From an uncultured Roseobacter sp. (lineage in GTDB: Bacteria; Pseudomonadota; Alphaproteobacteria; Rhodobacterales; Rhodobacteraceae), in NCBI GenBank assembly GCA_913054455.1, contig CAJXIL010000016.1, forward strand, positions 1 to 39,229: a DNA stretch of 39,229 nt, read 5' to 3'. The translations under genes and the position numbers were made by a program. Within the stretch, counting starts at the first letter, position 1. The number at the start of each line of letters is the position of its first letter. Shown here piece by piece: positions 23,824 through 31,981 of this stretch. The notes beneath the pieces were generated by a model. That model searched no databases, was not told the DNA's origin, and saw only the letters and a program-made list of their open reading frames with translations.

Positions 23824-26424
23824 CTAGACCGCTTCTGAATAGGGTGAATTCATCTCCAGGTTAGATTTCGCACCCAGCCAACTATGCTGAAGCTCCGTGG
23901 CCATAGATTTTTCGTCCCCCTCCTGCATCTCGATTGCCAATAGAGCCTTGCGCAGATCAACCAGCCCCAACACAGCTGCGGAACCGGCCAATCGGTGGGC
24001 TTCCTTTCGATGATCTTGGGTAGGCGCATCGGTCACCAGTAGAGCACTCAGGAAGCTTTCCACCTCCTCGGCAAATGCAGTTAGAAATCCCATGGCACGC
24101 TCAGTGCCCAAGGCCTCAAAGAACTGCTCAAGATCCGATTGCTCTATAGGCTCCTGCGCGACCTTTGCAGGTGCAGCGCGCCGCGCCACCAAAGCAGACA
24201 GCTCCTGTTTGGTAACGGGTTTGGTGACGATTTCCGCAAAGCCTGCTTTGAGTATCCGGGCATGGTCATCAGGGGCGGTATGCGCCGTGAGCGCGACGAT
24301 ATCGACCGCTTCCGCCAGTTTCTCCGCCCGGATCCGGCTGATCGCCTCTATGCCGTCCACCTCCGGCATGCTGATATCCATCAGGATGAGGTCAAATTCC
24401 TGCTGTCGGCAGATATCTATCGCTGCGGCGCCGCCTGAGGCCACGGCCACCTGATGCCCCAGTTTTTGTAACATCTGCTGGAACAGCTCACGATTGATAT
24501 CATTGTCTTCGACCACCAGCAGCTTCGCAGTGTGTTCCTGCGCCTGCTCAGCCGAAGGGTTGAGGACCGGCACTTGCTGCGCCGCCGCGAGCGGGAGGGT
24601 CAGGGAAAACAGGCTGCCTTCCCCCAACTCACTGTCACAGGTGATGGTGCCGCCCATAGCTTCTACGATCCGGCGGGTTATTGCCAGTCCCAGCCCAGTG
24701 CCTTCGCTGCCCCGCCGATAGCTGGAATCCAGCGTGATAAAATCCTCAAAGATCCGTTTGAGATCCTTCTTGGCAATGCCTTCACCGGTATCTGAGACAT
24801 TAAATTCGATGTGGCCCGCAGTGGTGCTCATCTGGACATCAACCAGAACGGCCCCATCGCGGGTAAACTTTATCGCATTCCCAATCAGATTGAGCAGCGC
24901 CTGCTGCAAGGCCCGTGGTTGCCCCGCAACCATGCTTGCGCCTTCGCTGATACTATAATTCAAGGTCAAGACGTTGCCATGTGAACGCGCGTGGGCTTGT
25001 TGGCTCCCCACCAACCGTTCCATCACTTCACGCAGATCAAAGGGGCAAAGCACCTCTGACTCAATTCCCGATTCCAGGCTTGATAGCTGCAAAACATCGT
25101 TGACGTGATGCAACAACAACTCGCCTGACACCGACATGGCATCCAGATAGCGGCTTTGCTCGGCATTGGGACCGGTTTCCTGCAACAGATCAATCGCCCC
25201 CAAAATTCCAGTCAAAGGTGTGCGCATCTCATGGCTCATGACAGTGAGCAGATTAGCCTTGGCCCGTTCCCCAGCCAGGGCATCGTCACGGGCACGGCGC
25301 AGTTCCTCGTCGGCTGCGATGCGATCAGAAATGTCACGCAGGTAGGCAACAAAAATCATATTGGCTTGGCTGCGGCTTATGGAAAGAGAGACTTCGACCG
25401 GGAAGATTTCACCAGATTTGCGCAGCGCCTGCAATTGCACCCTTCCACGTCCAGCCACCCGAGCTTCGGAGGTGTTCAGCAGGCGTTCCATTCCTGCATG
25501 ATGCGCTTGGCGCAGATGCGACGGTATGATCAGTTCAGCCATTTGTTCGCCGATCACGTCTTCACGCTTGTAGCCAAAGATGGCTTCGGCTGCACCGTTG
25601 AAAGCCAGGATACGCCCCTCCTGATCTGTCATCAAAATGGCATCCAAAGAAGAAGATATCATCGCCTCCATGCGGGAGCCAGCCTGGCTCCGCTCTTCGG
25701 CCAATCGGCGACCACGGCGATACATCCAGCCCAACAACAACGCAGTAATGGCCAAGGCTACAAAAAGCGCCAGCACGACCACGGCTAGCCGCCACAATAT
25801 TGCAAAGAGATTGAGGCGCTTGCTTTCTGTATCTTCGACTTGGATCACCACGCCAAAAAGCGCAAGTTCCCGCACATCATTGCCGTTATTCAAAAGCTCC
25901 GCCGCGATCTGATCCCGGTTCTGCAAAACTTGGCCATCGGGGACGTCAATCAAAGCGACAAGCGCGTCCAGACGATCCTGCAACCGCCCAAGCAAATTAC
26001 CCCCAGCAGGAGAGTTGCGCAGATCAGCAAAAAGCGGCCCTTCAACAAAGGTGTCTATACGACTGTAATAAACATCGAATTGACGCCGAAGAGAGGAAAC
26101 GCCTCCCGGCTCGGAGACCTTATTCAGAGCTGCTTCCAGCTTGAGATGATCCACTTCGGCCTGTGACAGCACCCATTGCATGTTATCCGTCGCGGCCGTC
26201 GACAACCCCTCCAGACGCTGCACCACTTCATGTCCGAGACGCACAGATTGTAGGGTAAGGAGCGGCAGCACCACCAAGGCCAGCAAAAGCAATACCTTTG
26301 TCAGCCGTGGCCAGTTGCCTTTGCCAAAGTCACTCCAGGAAAACGCAGCAGTCGCCGACCGGGGGACTGCGACGTCCTTTGCTGTGTTGCCTAGAGTTCT
26401 AACCTGCCGCGCCGCTTTGGTCAT
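23824..26424 (-). CDS. Membrane hybrid histidine kinase with PAS, receiver and Hpt domains
   Basis: The 866-residue protein has, in order: a membrane segment at about 42-61; a helical periplasmic sensor at about 62-205; a second membrane segment at about 208-233; PAS at about 250-370 (SSLDAILMTDQEGRILAFNG); HisKA with H-box SHEMRTPLTG (H near 398); HATPase with NLIGNAIKF and GTGLGLAI; a receiver with the phospho-Asp in DLILMDISMPEVDG; and an Hpt domain with KEAHRLAGSA. It can thus run a full His-Asp-His relay and hand phosphate to a separate regulator, most likely the LuxR-type protein at 27393-28007. Its start overlaps the stop of the small exported protein upstream by 4 bases, so the pair is coupled. 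Confidence 0.93.
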   Translation of the reverse strand: MTKAARQVRTLGNTAKDVAVPRSATAAFSWSDFGKGNWPRLTKVLLLLALVVLPLLTLQSVRLGHEVVQRLEGLSTAATDNMQWVLSQAEVDHLKLEAALNKVSEPGGVSSLRRQFDVYYSRIDTFVEGPLFADLRNSPAGGNLLGRLQDRLDALVALIDVPDGQVLQNRDQIAAELLNNGNDVRELALFGVVIQVEDTESKRLNLFAILWRLAVVVLALFVALAITALLLGWMYRRGRRLAEERSQAGSRMEAMISSSLDAILMTDQEGRILAFNGAAEAIFGYKREDVIGEQMAELIIPSHLRQAHHAGMERLLNTSEARVAGRGRVQLQALRKSGEIFPVEVSLSISRSQANMIFVAYLRDISDRIAADEELRRARDDALAGERAKANLLTVMSHEMRTPLTGILGAIDLLQETGPNAEQSRYLDAMSVSGELLLHHVNDVLQLSSLESGIESEVLCPFDLREVMERLVGSQQAHARSHGNVLTLNYSISEGASMVAGQPRALQQALLNLIGNAIKFTRDGAVLVDVQMSTTAGHIEFNVSDTGEGIAKKDLKRIFEDFITLDSSYRRGSEGTGLGLAITRRIVEAMGGTITCDSELGEGSLFSLTLPLAAAQQVPVLNPSAEQAQEHTAKLLVVEDNDINRELFQQMLQKLGHQVAVASGGAAAIDICRQQEFDLILMDISMPEVDGIEAISRIRAEKLAEAVDIVALTAHTAPDDHARILKAGFAEIVTKPVTKQELSALVARRAAPAKVAQEPIEQSDLEQFFEALGTERAMGFLTAFAEEVESFLSALLVTDAPTQDHRKEAHRLAGSAAVLGLVDLRKALLAIEMQEGDEKSMATELQHSWLGAKSNLEMNSPYSEAV

Positions 26425-26984
26425 TCAGCTGTCGGCCTCAAGATCAGGCGGTCCAGCTGCCAGATGCTGCGCGAATAGACCGCCTCTGTGCGGTAGGCCG
26501 GGTTGCTGTCATAGGGATATACTAGCCACAAAGGCCCCTTGCCGCGCAAAGACATGGTTTTGCCATTGCGTAGGTAGGCGATAATGGGACCATCCACGGC
26601 GGCATCGGACAATGGGATTTCCACCATGTAGTCATTGACCGCGCGCGCCTCAAGGGTAACACCAGATGTGGCTGCCGTCATATCAAACTGTGCCAACAGG
26701 TCTGCCAGCGGCACACCGGTAAAGCTCTGCGGGCCAGTGGTCCAGATTGTGGCGGTCTCAAAACTATCTGCGGCCAATGCCTGCAGCTGGTCCAGCGTCA
26801 TCTGGTACTCTCTGGCGCCCTCACCCTCCAAAGAAACGGTGAGCAAAACTTCTCCCTGAGACGCTGGAGCTGTGGATTGGGATGCCGTGTCGGCTCGTGT
26901 GGTATCTGCCCCGAAGAGGGAAAAAAAGGCCGCTAGACCAGCCCCTAGAACCAGAGATAAAAGTTTCTTCTCACGCATCATCAT
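26421..26984 (-). CDS. Exported pterin/molybdopterin-binding-fold protein (PruR-like)
   Basis: This protein of up to 187 residues begins with a signal peptide (hydrophobic stretch LLSLVLGAGLAAFFSLF, cleavage near residue 31). The mature part resembles the sulfite-oxidase-type molybdopterin domain, with SFTGVPLADLL, VNDYMVEIPLSDA, LRNGKTMSLRGKGPLWLVY and a final RSIWQLDRLIL. It contains no cysteine, so it cannot bind molybdenum as sulfite oxidases do. Cysteine-free proteins of this type include PruR of Agrobacterium, which binds periplasmic pterins and controls a partner membrane signalling protein. Coupling to a hybrid kinase suggests the same role here. Three ATGs in a row (26984, 26981, 26978) compete; AAGG lies 3, 6 or 9 bases away, so the later two are better. 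Confidence 0.8.
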   Translation of the reverse strand: MMMREKKLLSLVLGAGLAAFFSLFGADTTRADTASQSTAPASQGEVLLTVSLEGEGAREYQMTLDQLQALAADSFETATIWTTGPQSFTGVPLADLLAQFDMTAATSGVTLEARAVNDYMVEIPLSDAAVDGPIIAYLRNGKTMSLRGKGPLWLVYPYDSNPAYRTEAVYSRSIWQLDRLILRPTAE

Positions 26985-27392
26985 CTACCTTCAAATGGCT
27001 ACGACCAAAAGCGCCCAGGGTTTCCCCTAGCTAACATTACATTTACGCTATCCAAGATTGAGCAAAGCCTAACATATCTCCGCCCTGAGGCTATCTACGC
27101 CGGAGGATAGCCCCCTATCCTTCCGTATAGGCGCCCAGCAAAATCGCCACAGAATTCCCTAGGCAGCACCCCTTTTTTGCCAAACTCCCTGCCCTGAAAG
27201 GCCTTTCGGCGTTAGACGGCCGCGCTCACCCCCAATTACATTGACCTTCGCGCCACGAAATTACCCCAACCGGGACGCCCCTTCATGACCCGCAATGCGC
27301 TTTCTTACCAATTGAACCTAAAAACTTGATGGATTTGAAATACTTCTGATTGTAGGCTAACCTTGGATCCACTGGAACAGTATCGGGTTTTT
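26985..27392. promoter_or_regulatory. Divergent regulatory region of the kinase and regulator genes
   Basis: About 400 bases separate the exported-protein/kinase pair from the LuxR gene. GGCTATC (27089-27095) is inverted as GATAGCC (27106-27112). CCTAT (27114-27118) is inverted as ATAGG (27127-27131). The shared GGATAG/CTATCC core occurs several times, as in a regulator-binding cluster. A T-run lies at 27174-27179. No gene is seen. Confidence 0.45.
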
Positions 27393-28007
27393 ATGCGTAT
27401 TTTGTTAGCAGACGATCATGACATGGTTCGCGAAACCATCTCTGCCTACCTTGAAACCAAAGGGGATGCAGAGGTGTCTTTGGCGACCGATCTGGCTGGC
27501 GCTTTGGACATAATAGGCCGCGAGGGCCCCTTTGATCTGGTGCTGCTTGATTTTCAAATGCCTGGGATGCACGGGCTTGCAGGGTTGAGCGAAGCCCTGA
27601 ATGCCAATGGTGGCAAAGGCGTCGCCATTCTATCTGGCAGCGCTCCGGCTCAAACAGCACAGGAAGCGCTCAAACTGGGAGCCATTGGCTTTATTCCAAA
27701 AACCATGGGGGCTCAGTCGTTGCTCAATGCGGTGCGGTTTATGGCCGCCGGGGAAATCTATGTCCCGGTAGATCTGATGCGCGAAGAGCCTGCAGCCCCG
27801 GCACATCCTCTCGCTGCGAAACTCAGTCCACGTGAAAACGAGGTTCTATCCGGGCTTTGCAAAGGCCAGTCCAACAAGGAAATTGCCCGCGATCTTGATC
27901 TACAAGAAGTAACGATCAAACTGCATGTGCGCACTCTGTGCCGCAAGCTAGAGGCGAAGAACCGCACTCAAGCAGCAATGATCGCTAAGGAAGCCGGTCT
28001 GTATTGA
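27393..28007 (+). CDS. LuxR-type response regulator (receiver plus GerE helix-turn-helix)
   Basis: The 204-residue protein has a receiver domain with MRILLADDHDMV, phospho-acceptor D53 in LVLLDFQMPGM and a conserved Lys in FIPKTMG. A GerE/LuxR helix-turn-helix follows, with LSPRENEVLSGLCKGQSNKE and VTIKLHVRTLCRKLEAKNRT. ATG 27393 fits the family start. A TTG at 27363 with AGG 6 bases upstream would add 10 residues and cannot be excluded. It lies divergent from the PruR-like and hybrid kinase genes and is the natural output of their phosphorelay. Confidence 0.92.
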   Translation: MRILLADDHDMVRETISAYLETKGDAEVSLATDLAGALDIIGREGPFDLVLLDFQMPGMHGLAGLSEALNANGGKGVAILSGSAPAQTAQEALKLGAIGFIPKTMGAQSLLNAVRFMAAGEIYVPVDLMREEPAAPAHPLAAKLSPRENEVLSGLCKGQSNKEIARDLDLQEVTIKLHVRTLCRKLEAKNRTQAAMIAKEAGLY

Positions 28008-28048
28008 TCCAATAGCCCGACCCGCCACAGAAACGAACCTGGGTAGGT

Positions 28049-29287
28049 CTAAACAGACAGTCGCGCAGGCAAAGACGCGTAACCGCGAAAGCGAAGACGC
28101 CCCCCTTCTTGGCGACCCGGCAGAATCTGATAGTCTGGGAAGCGGGCCAAAAACCGCTCCAACGCGATTTTCCCCTCCAACCGCGCCAAGGTTAGCCCTA
28201 CGCAGACATGTGGCCCACCCGCAAAGGCAAGATGGCGGTTTGGCCGTCGAGCGATGTCAAAGACCTGCGGCTGCGCAAAAACCTCTGGATCGCGGTTGGC
28301 CGCGCCGATCATCAAATGCAGATTGCTGCCGCGTGGAATGGTGAAACCGCCGATTTCGACCATGGCAGTGGTTTCGCGATTGCCCAACTGGTTGGGAGAG
28401 CGAAACCGCAGCACCTCCTCCACCGCAGGTTTGATCAGATCCGGCTGCGCCAAGAGCCGCACTCGCTGCTCCGGATGATCATGCAGCAACGCCAAACCGT
28501 TACCAATCAAATTGGTGGTGGTCTCGTGCCCCGCATTCAAAATGAAAATACAGTTCTGGATCAATTCGATTTCGCTCAGCCGTTCCGTCGCGCTGCTGCC
28601 ATCGCCAATAAGCCGGGTGAGAACATCGGTTTCTGGATCACCCGGAGCAGCCCGACGCCGGGCAATAAGGTCCCGCAGATAGGCCTTGAACGCGTCGACC
28701 GCGCTGTGCCCCGCATTCAGGTCCTCCTCGGACAAGGCAGGTTCCAGCGCACCCAAAATCGCAAGCGACCAATCCCGCAGGGGCGCACGCTCCTCCAACG
28801 GGACATCCAACAGGTTGCCGATGACTTGGATGGGAATGCTAGAAGCAAAATCCGCAATCAGATCCACCGAGGGCCGACCTTTTAGGCCCTCCAGCAAGTG
28901 ATCAACTGTGGCGATCAGACCAGGCTCCATACGTGCGATCGCCCGCGGGGTCAGGGCTGAGCTCATAATCCTGCGTACCCGCGTGTGCAGGGGCGGATCG
29001 GAAAACACCAGCGAGGTCGTATGGTGCTCAAACAGCGGTGAGCCGGGACCGAACTTGGGGGCAAAAATGGCCTTTTTGTCGGAAGAGTACAAACCTGTGT
29101 CCCGGTAGATCCGGTCCAGATCCGCATGCCGGCTGATCAGAAAAGACCCATCCCGTTGGGCAAGCACAGGAGCTTCGGACAGAAGCGCATCATAAAAAGG
29201 AAAAGGGTCTTCAACAAAACCAGCGGGCGGATTGGTCAGATCAAAAGAATGAATATCAACCAAGGGCGATGGAGAGGGGTTTGGCAA
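28049..29287 (-). CDS. Cytochrome P450
   Basis: The 412-residue bacterial soluble-type P450 has the I-helix oxygen-activation motif AGHETT, the ExxR motif in EEVLRF, and the heme loop FAGGPHVCVG with the cysteine that binds heme. The substrate cannot be told. No ferredoxin or ferredoxin reductase gene is nearby, so it must borrow redox partners. The start codon is TTG 29287, with CAGGAG 7 bases upstream. It is divergent from the TfoX-C gene by about 135 bases. Confidence 0.95.
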   Translation of the reverse strand: MPNPSPSPLVDIHSFDLTNPPAGFVEDPFPFYDALLSEAPVLAQRDGSFLISRHADLDRIYRDTGLYSSDKKAIFAPKFGPGSPLFEHHTTSLVFSDPPLHTRVRRIMSSALTPRAIARMEPGLIATVDHLLEGLKGRPSVDLIADFASSIPIQVIGNLLDVPLEERAPLRDWSLAILGALEPALSEEDLNAGHSAVDAFKAYLRDLIARRRAAPGDPETDVLTRLIGDGSSATERLSEIELIQNCIFILNAGHETTTNLIGNGLALLHDHPEQRVRLLAQPDLIKPAVEEVLRFRSPNQLGNRETTAMVEIGGFTIPRGSNLHLMIGAANRDPEVFAQPQVFDIARRPNRHLAFAGGPHVCVGLTLARLEGKIALERFLARFPDYQILPGRQEGGRLRFRGYASLPARLSV

Positions 29288-29422
29288 AGAGACTACTCCT
29301 GTCTTATGATCTGAGGATCAAAGGAAAACAAAGGCCTGTCAACAAGATGTCCACTCTTTTACCTTCGGCGCAGGACCAAAACGATAGGTGACATAGCTGA
29401 AAACTTCACCTATGTTCCCCCT

Positions 29423-29761
29423 ATGTCCACAGCTATCTCTACCATCAAAAACCTCGGTCCCGCCTATGAAGAGGCCTGCAAAAAGGCGGGCATTTATTCT
29501 GCTGAAGAGTTGCGCCAACTGGGCGCGGACCGCGCCTACGGCCGATTGTTGGCCAGTGGCAGCAAACCGCATTTTATTGGCTACTACGTCCTGGTCATGG
29601 CTCTGCAGGGCCGCCCCTGGAACGATTGCAAAGGCGAAGAGAAAAAGGCCCTAAGGAAACGGTTTGACGCCATCAAGGCCCAAAGCTTTGACAAAGGGCT
29701 ATCAGAGTTCGAGCGCATCCTTGATCAAATTGGTGTTGTTGAGAAACCAGCGCAGCCCTAG
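29423..29761 (+). CDS. TfoX C-terminal-domain protein
   Basis: This 112-residue protein matches the C-terminal domain of TfoX/Sxy: IKNLGPAYEEACKKAGIYSA and EELRQLGADRAYGRLL, followed by further helices. TfoX controls natural competence in gammaproteobacteria; the alphaproteobacterial single-domain members have no proven role and may be DNA-binding helix-hairpin-helix-like proteins. It lacks the TfoX N-terminal domain. It stands alone between the P450 gene and ndk, with no competence genes near. Confidence 0.82.
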   Translation: MSTAISTIKNLGPAYEEACKKAGIYSAEELRQLGADRAYGRLLASGSKPHFIGYYVLVMALQGRPWNDCKGEEKKALRKRFDAIKAQSFDKGLSEFERILDQIGVVEKPAQP

Positions 29762-29854
29762 TCGGGTTCGCCTCACATCCCCAAAGTGCCGCCGCGCGGT
29801 CTTAGACATATGGCATTTAGTGCCCGCCAAAGGCCCAGAGCCGCCGTGGGGCGT

Positions 29855-29890
29855 AAAAAAGGGCCGCGCCGGAATTCCAGAGCAGCCCTT
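29855..29890 (-). terminator. Intrinsic terminator of ndk
   Basis: On the minus strand, AAGGGCTGC pairs with GCGGCCCTT (one G-U), with the palindrome GGAATTCC inside the loop, and a run of six T follows. It lies 36 bases after the ndk stop. Confidence 0.8.
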
Positions 29891-29925
29891 AATGCATTGT
29901 CTTCAGATCTCAAAAGAGCGGTGGC

Positions 29926-30348
29926 TTAGCCGACCAGCTCAAGACCGGAGAAGAAGTAGGCGATTTCAACAGCAGCTGTTTCAGGTGCGTCGGAACCGTG
30001 TACGGAGTTTTCGCCTACAGATTCAGCAAACTCAGCGCGGATGGTACCGGCGGCGGCGTCTGCTGGGTTAGTGGCGCCCATGATTTCGCGGTTTTTCGCG
30101 ATGGCGTTTTCACCTTCCAGAACCTGGCAAACGATTGGCTCGGAGGACATGAATTCGCACAGTTCGTCATAGAAGGGACGCTCAGCATGCACTTCATAGA
30201 ATTTACCCGCCTGAGCTTTGGTCAGATGGATGCGCTTTTGTGCGACGATGCGCAGGCCAGCTTCTTCGAATTTGGCGTTGATTGCACCGGTCAGGTTGCG
30301 ACGGGTGGCATCGGGTTTGATGATCGAGAAAGTACGTTGCAGAGCCAT
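29926..30348 (-). CDS. ndk: Nucleoside diphosphate kinase
   Basis: Ndk balances nucleoside triphosphates by moving the gamma phosphate from ATP through a phospho-histidine. The 140-residue length is the standard one. It starts [18 protein letters not shown]. The catalytic histidine is H117 in [12 protein letters not shown], and [18 protein letters not shown] is conserved. ATG 30348 has GGAG 8 bases upstream. It is a single-gene unit with its own terminator. Confidence 0.97.
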   Translation of the reverse strand: MALQRTFSIIKPDATRRNLTGAINAKFEEAGLRIVAQKRIHLTKAQAGKFYEVHAERPFYDELCEFMSSEPIVCQVLEGENAIAKNREIMGATNPADAAAGTIRAEFAESVGENSVHGSDAPETAAVEIAYFFSGLELVG

Positions 30349-30472
30349 TGGGCGTTCTCCATTTAAAAGACTGGCGTCAAAAATATGCGCCGTAATATCG
30401 CGCGCCGCCTAACACGCCAGCGCCCCTATGGGAAGGGGGGAGTTCACCCAGGCACAAAATTCCAACGTGTTT

Positions 30473-31675
30473 TCAGCAGGTCTCCTCTAGGGGGTCGTGA
30501 ATATCAAGCCAACGCACATAGAGGGCTGCAGCCAGGGCCCCTAGGCCCGAGATCAGAATAATCGTCAGAACCATAAAGGGAGCATTCTGCGCTGTGACCA
30601 ACCAGCCGGTGCCCAAAGTCATCAGCGCCCCCAAGGCAACCGTAACGGCCCCCGATAGGCCAGATGCACTGCCCGCCAGATGTGGCCGCACCGACATCAA
30701 GCCCGCGCTGGCGTTGGCCACAGTCAAACCATTGCCAAAGCCTACCGCGATGGCTGCCCCAAAGAACACGGGGATAGTCCCCTGCCCCGCCAGGAACAGG
30801 GCCAAGCCAATCATAGGCCCGATAACGGCTGCACACCGCCCGGCTAGGATCAAAGAGATCAGCGGTACCCGGTTGGCCAATCTGCCAGTGACAAAGTTGC
30901 CGACCATGAAACCGCCAGTGATAATGCCAATCCCCAGACCCAGCTGCGCCGGGTTGAGGTCGAACCAGGCCGCCGCCACCAGGGGCGCGCCGGTGATAAA
31001 AGCGTAAAAACCGCCGATGGAGAATGCCAAGCAAAAACTATATCCCCAAAAGCGGCGCGAGGCCAAAAGCTCTGGGTAGCTGCGCATCTGCGCACCAAAG
31101 GTGGCGGATCGCTGATGATTGGTCTCTCCCCAATCGCCCCAGCTGAGCAGCAGCACACCAAGTCCCAGAATAGCATAGAGCACAAAGCTAGAGCGCCAGC
31201 CAAACAGCATATCCAGCGCCCCACCGAGCATTGGCCCGAGCATCGGCGCCAGGGCCATGGCCATGGTGACATAGCCAAGCTTACTGGCGGCCTCGGATGT
31301 GGAGTGCATATCGCGAATGGCGGCCCGTGACAGAACCTGCCCCGCAACAACCATGCCCTGGATCATACGAAAGCATAAGAAAACCCAGACAGATTGCGCC
31401 AGAACGCAGCCAATCGACGCCATCATGAAGATCAACATGGAGCCGAGTAAGACCGGACGCCGACCAAAACGATCTGACAGAGGCCCCATGATCAATTGCA
31501 AAACGGCCGAGACCCCGAGATAGCCCGCCACGGAGAGGTTCACCACAGCATAGGTGCTGTCGAAGTCCTCGGTGATCCGCGCCAGAGAGGGCAAAAACAT
31601 GTTCAGCGACAAAACCGCCAAAGCAGTGGCAAAAATCAGTGTTGTAAGATGGGGAGCTGTTTCTGCGGCCCGCAT
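30473..31675 (-). CDS. MFS multidrug transporter, Bcr/CflA type (DHA1)
   Basis: The 400-residue inner-membrane protein has twelve predicted membrane segments. The motif between segments 2 and 3 reads GPLSDRFGRRPVLLGS, the drug:H+ antiporter signature, and segment 4 has CFRMIQGMVVAGQVLSRAAI, as in the Bcr/CflA group. It probably exports drugs or dipeptide-like compounds by proton exchange. The substrate is unknown. ATG 31675 has AGG 7 bases upstream. It is divergent from the ABC-F gene with about 300 bases between. Confidence 0.9.
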   Translation of the reverse strand: MRAAETAPHLTTLIFATALAVLSLNMFLPSLARITEDFDSTYAVVNLSVAGYLGVSAVLQLIMGPLSDRFGRRPVLLGSMLIFMMASIGCVLAQSVWVFLCFRMIQGMVVAGQVLSRAAIRDMHSTSEAASKLGYVTMAMALAPMLGPMLGGALDMLFGWRSSFVLYAILGLGVLLLSWGDWGETNHQRSATFGAQMRSYPELLASRRFWGYSFCLAFSIGGFYAFITGAPLVAAAWFDLNPAQLGLGIGIITGGFMVGNFVTGRLANRVPLISLILAGRCAAVIGPMIGLALFLAGQGTIPVFFGAAIAVGFGNGLTVANASAGLMSVRPHLAGSASGLSGAVTVALGALMTLGTGWLVTAQNAPFMVLTIILISGLGALAAALYVRWLDIHDPLEETC

Positions 31676-31981
31676 AAAATAACCTACTCAATTATCCTAA
31701 GATAAGAAATTTCCTGGGAATTCTCTTAGTCAAAGAGGTCCAGACTGGTTTTAAGCATTTCACGGAAAAAGACCAGATACCAGCCAGACGGCCCAACTCT
31801 AGCTGCTAGCCCCTATTTTGGTGAGGCTCTGCCTTACACTCCGGAATATTAATAGAAAGATGAAACCAAGGCCTGCACTTGGGGGCTTGATCAGCCGCGT
31901 GTAGGGTTGTGGCCTTGATGGCGGCGGGGGAACGCGGATACGCATTGACAAGGCTCGGTGACTGCGACAGTGGATGGTCCC

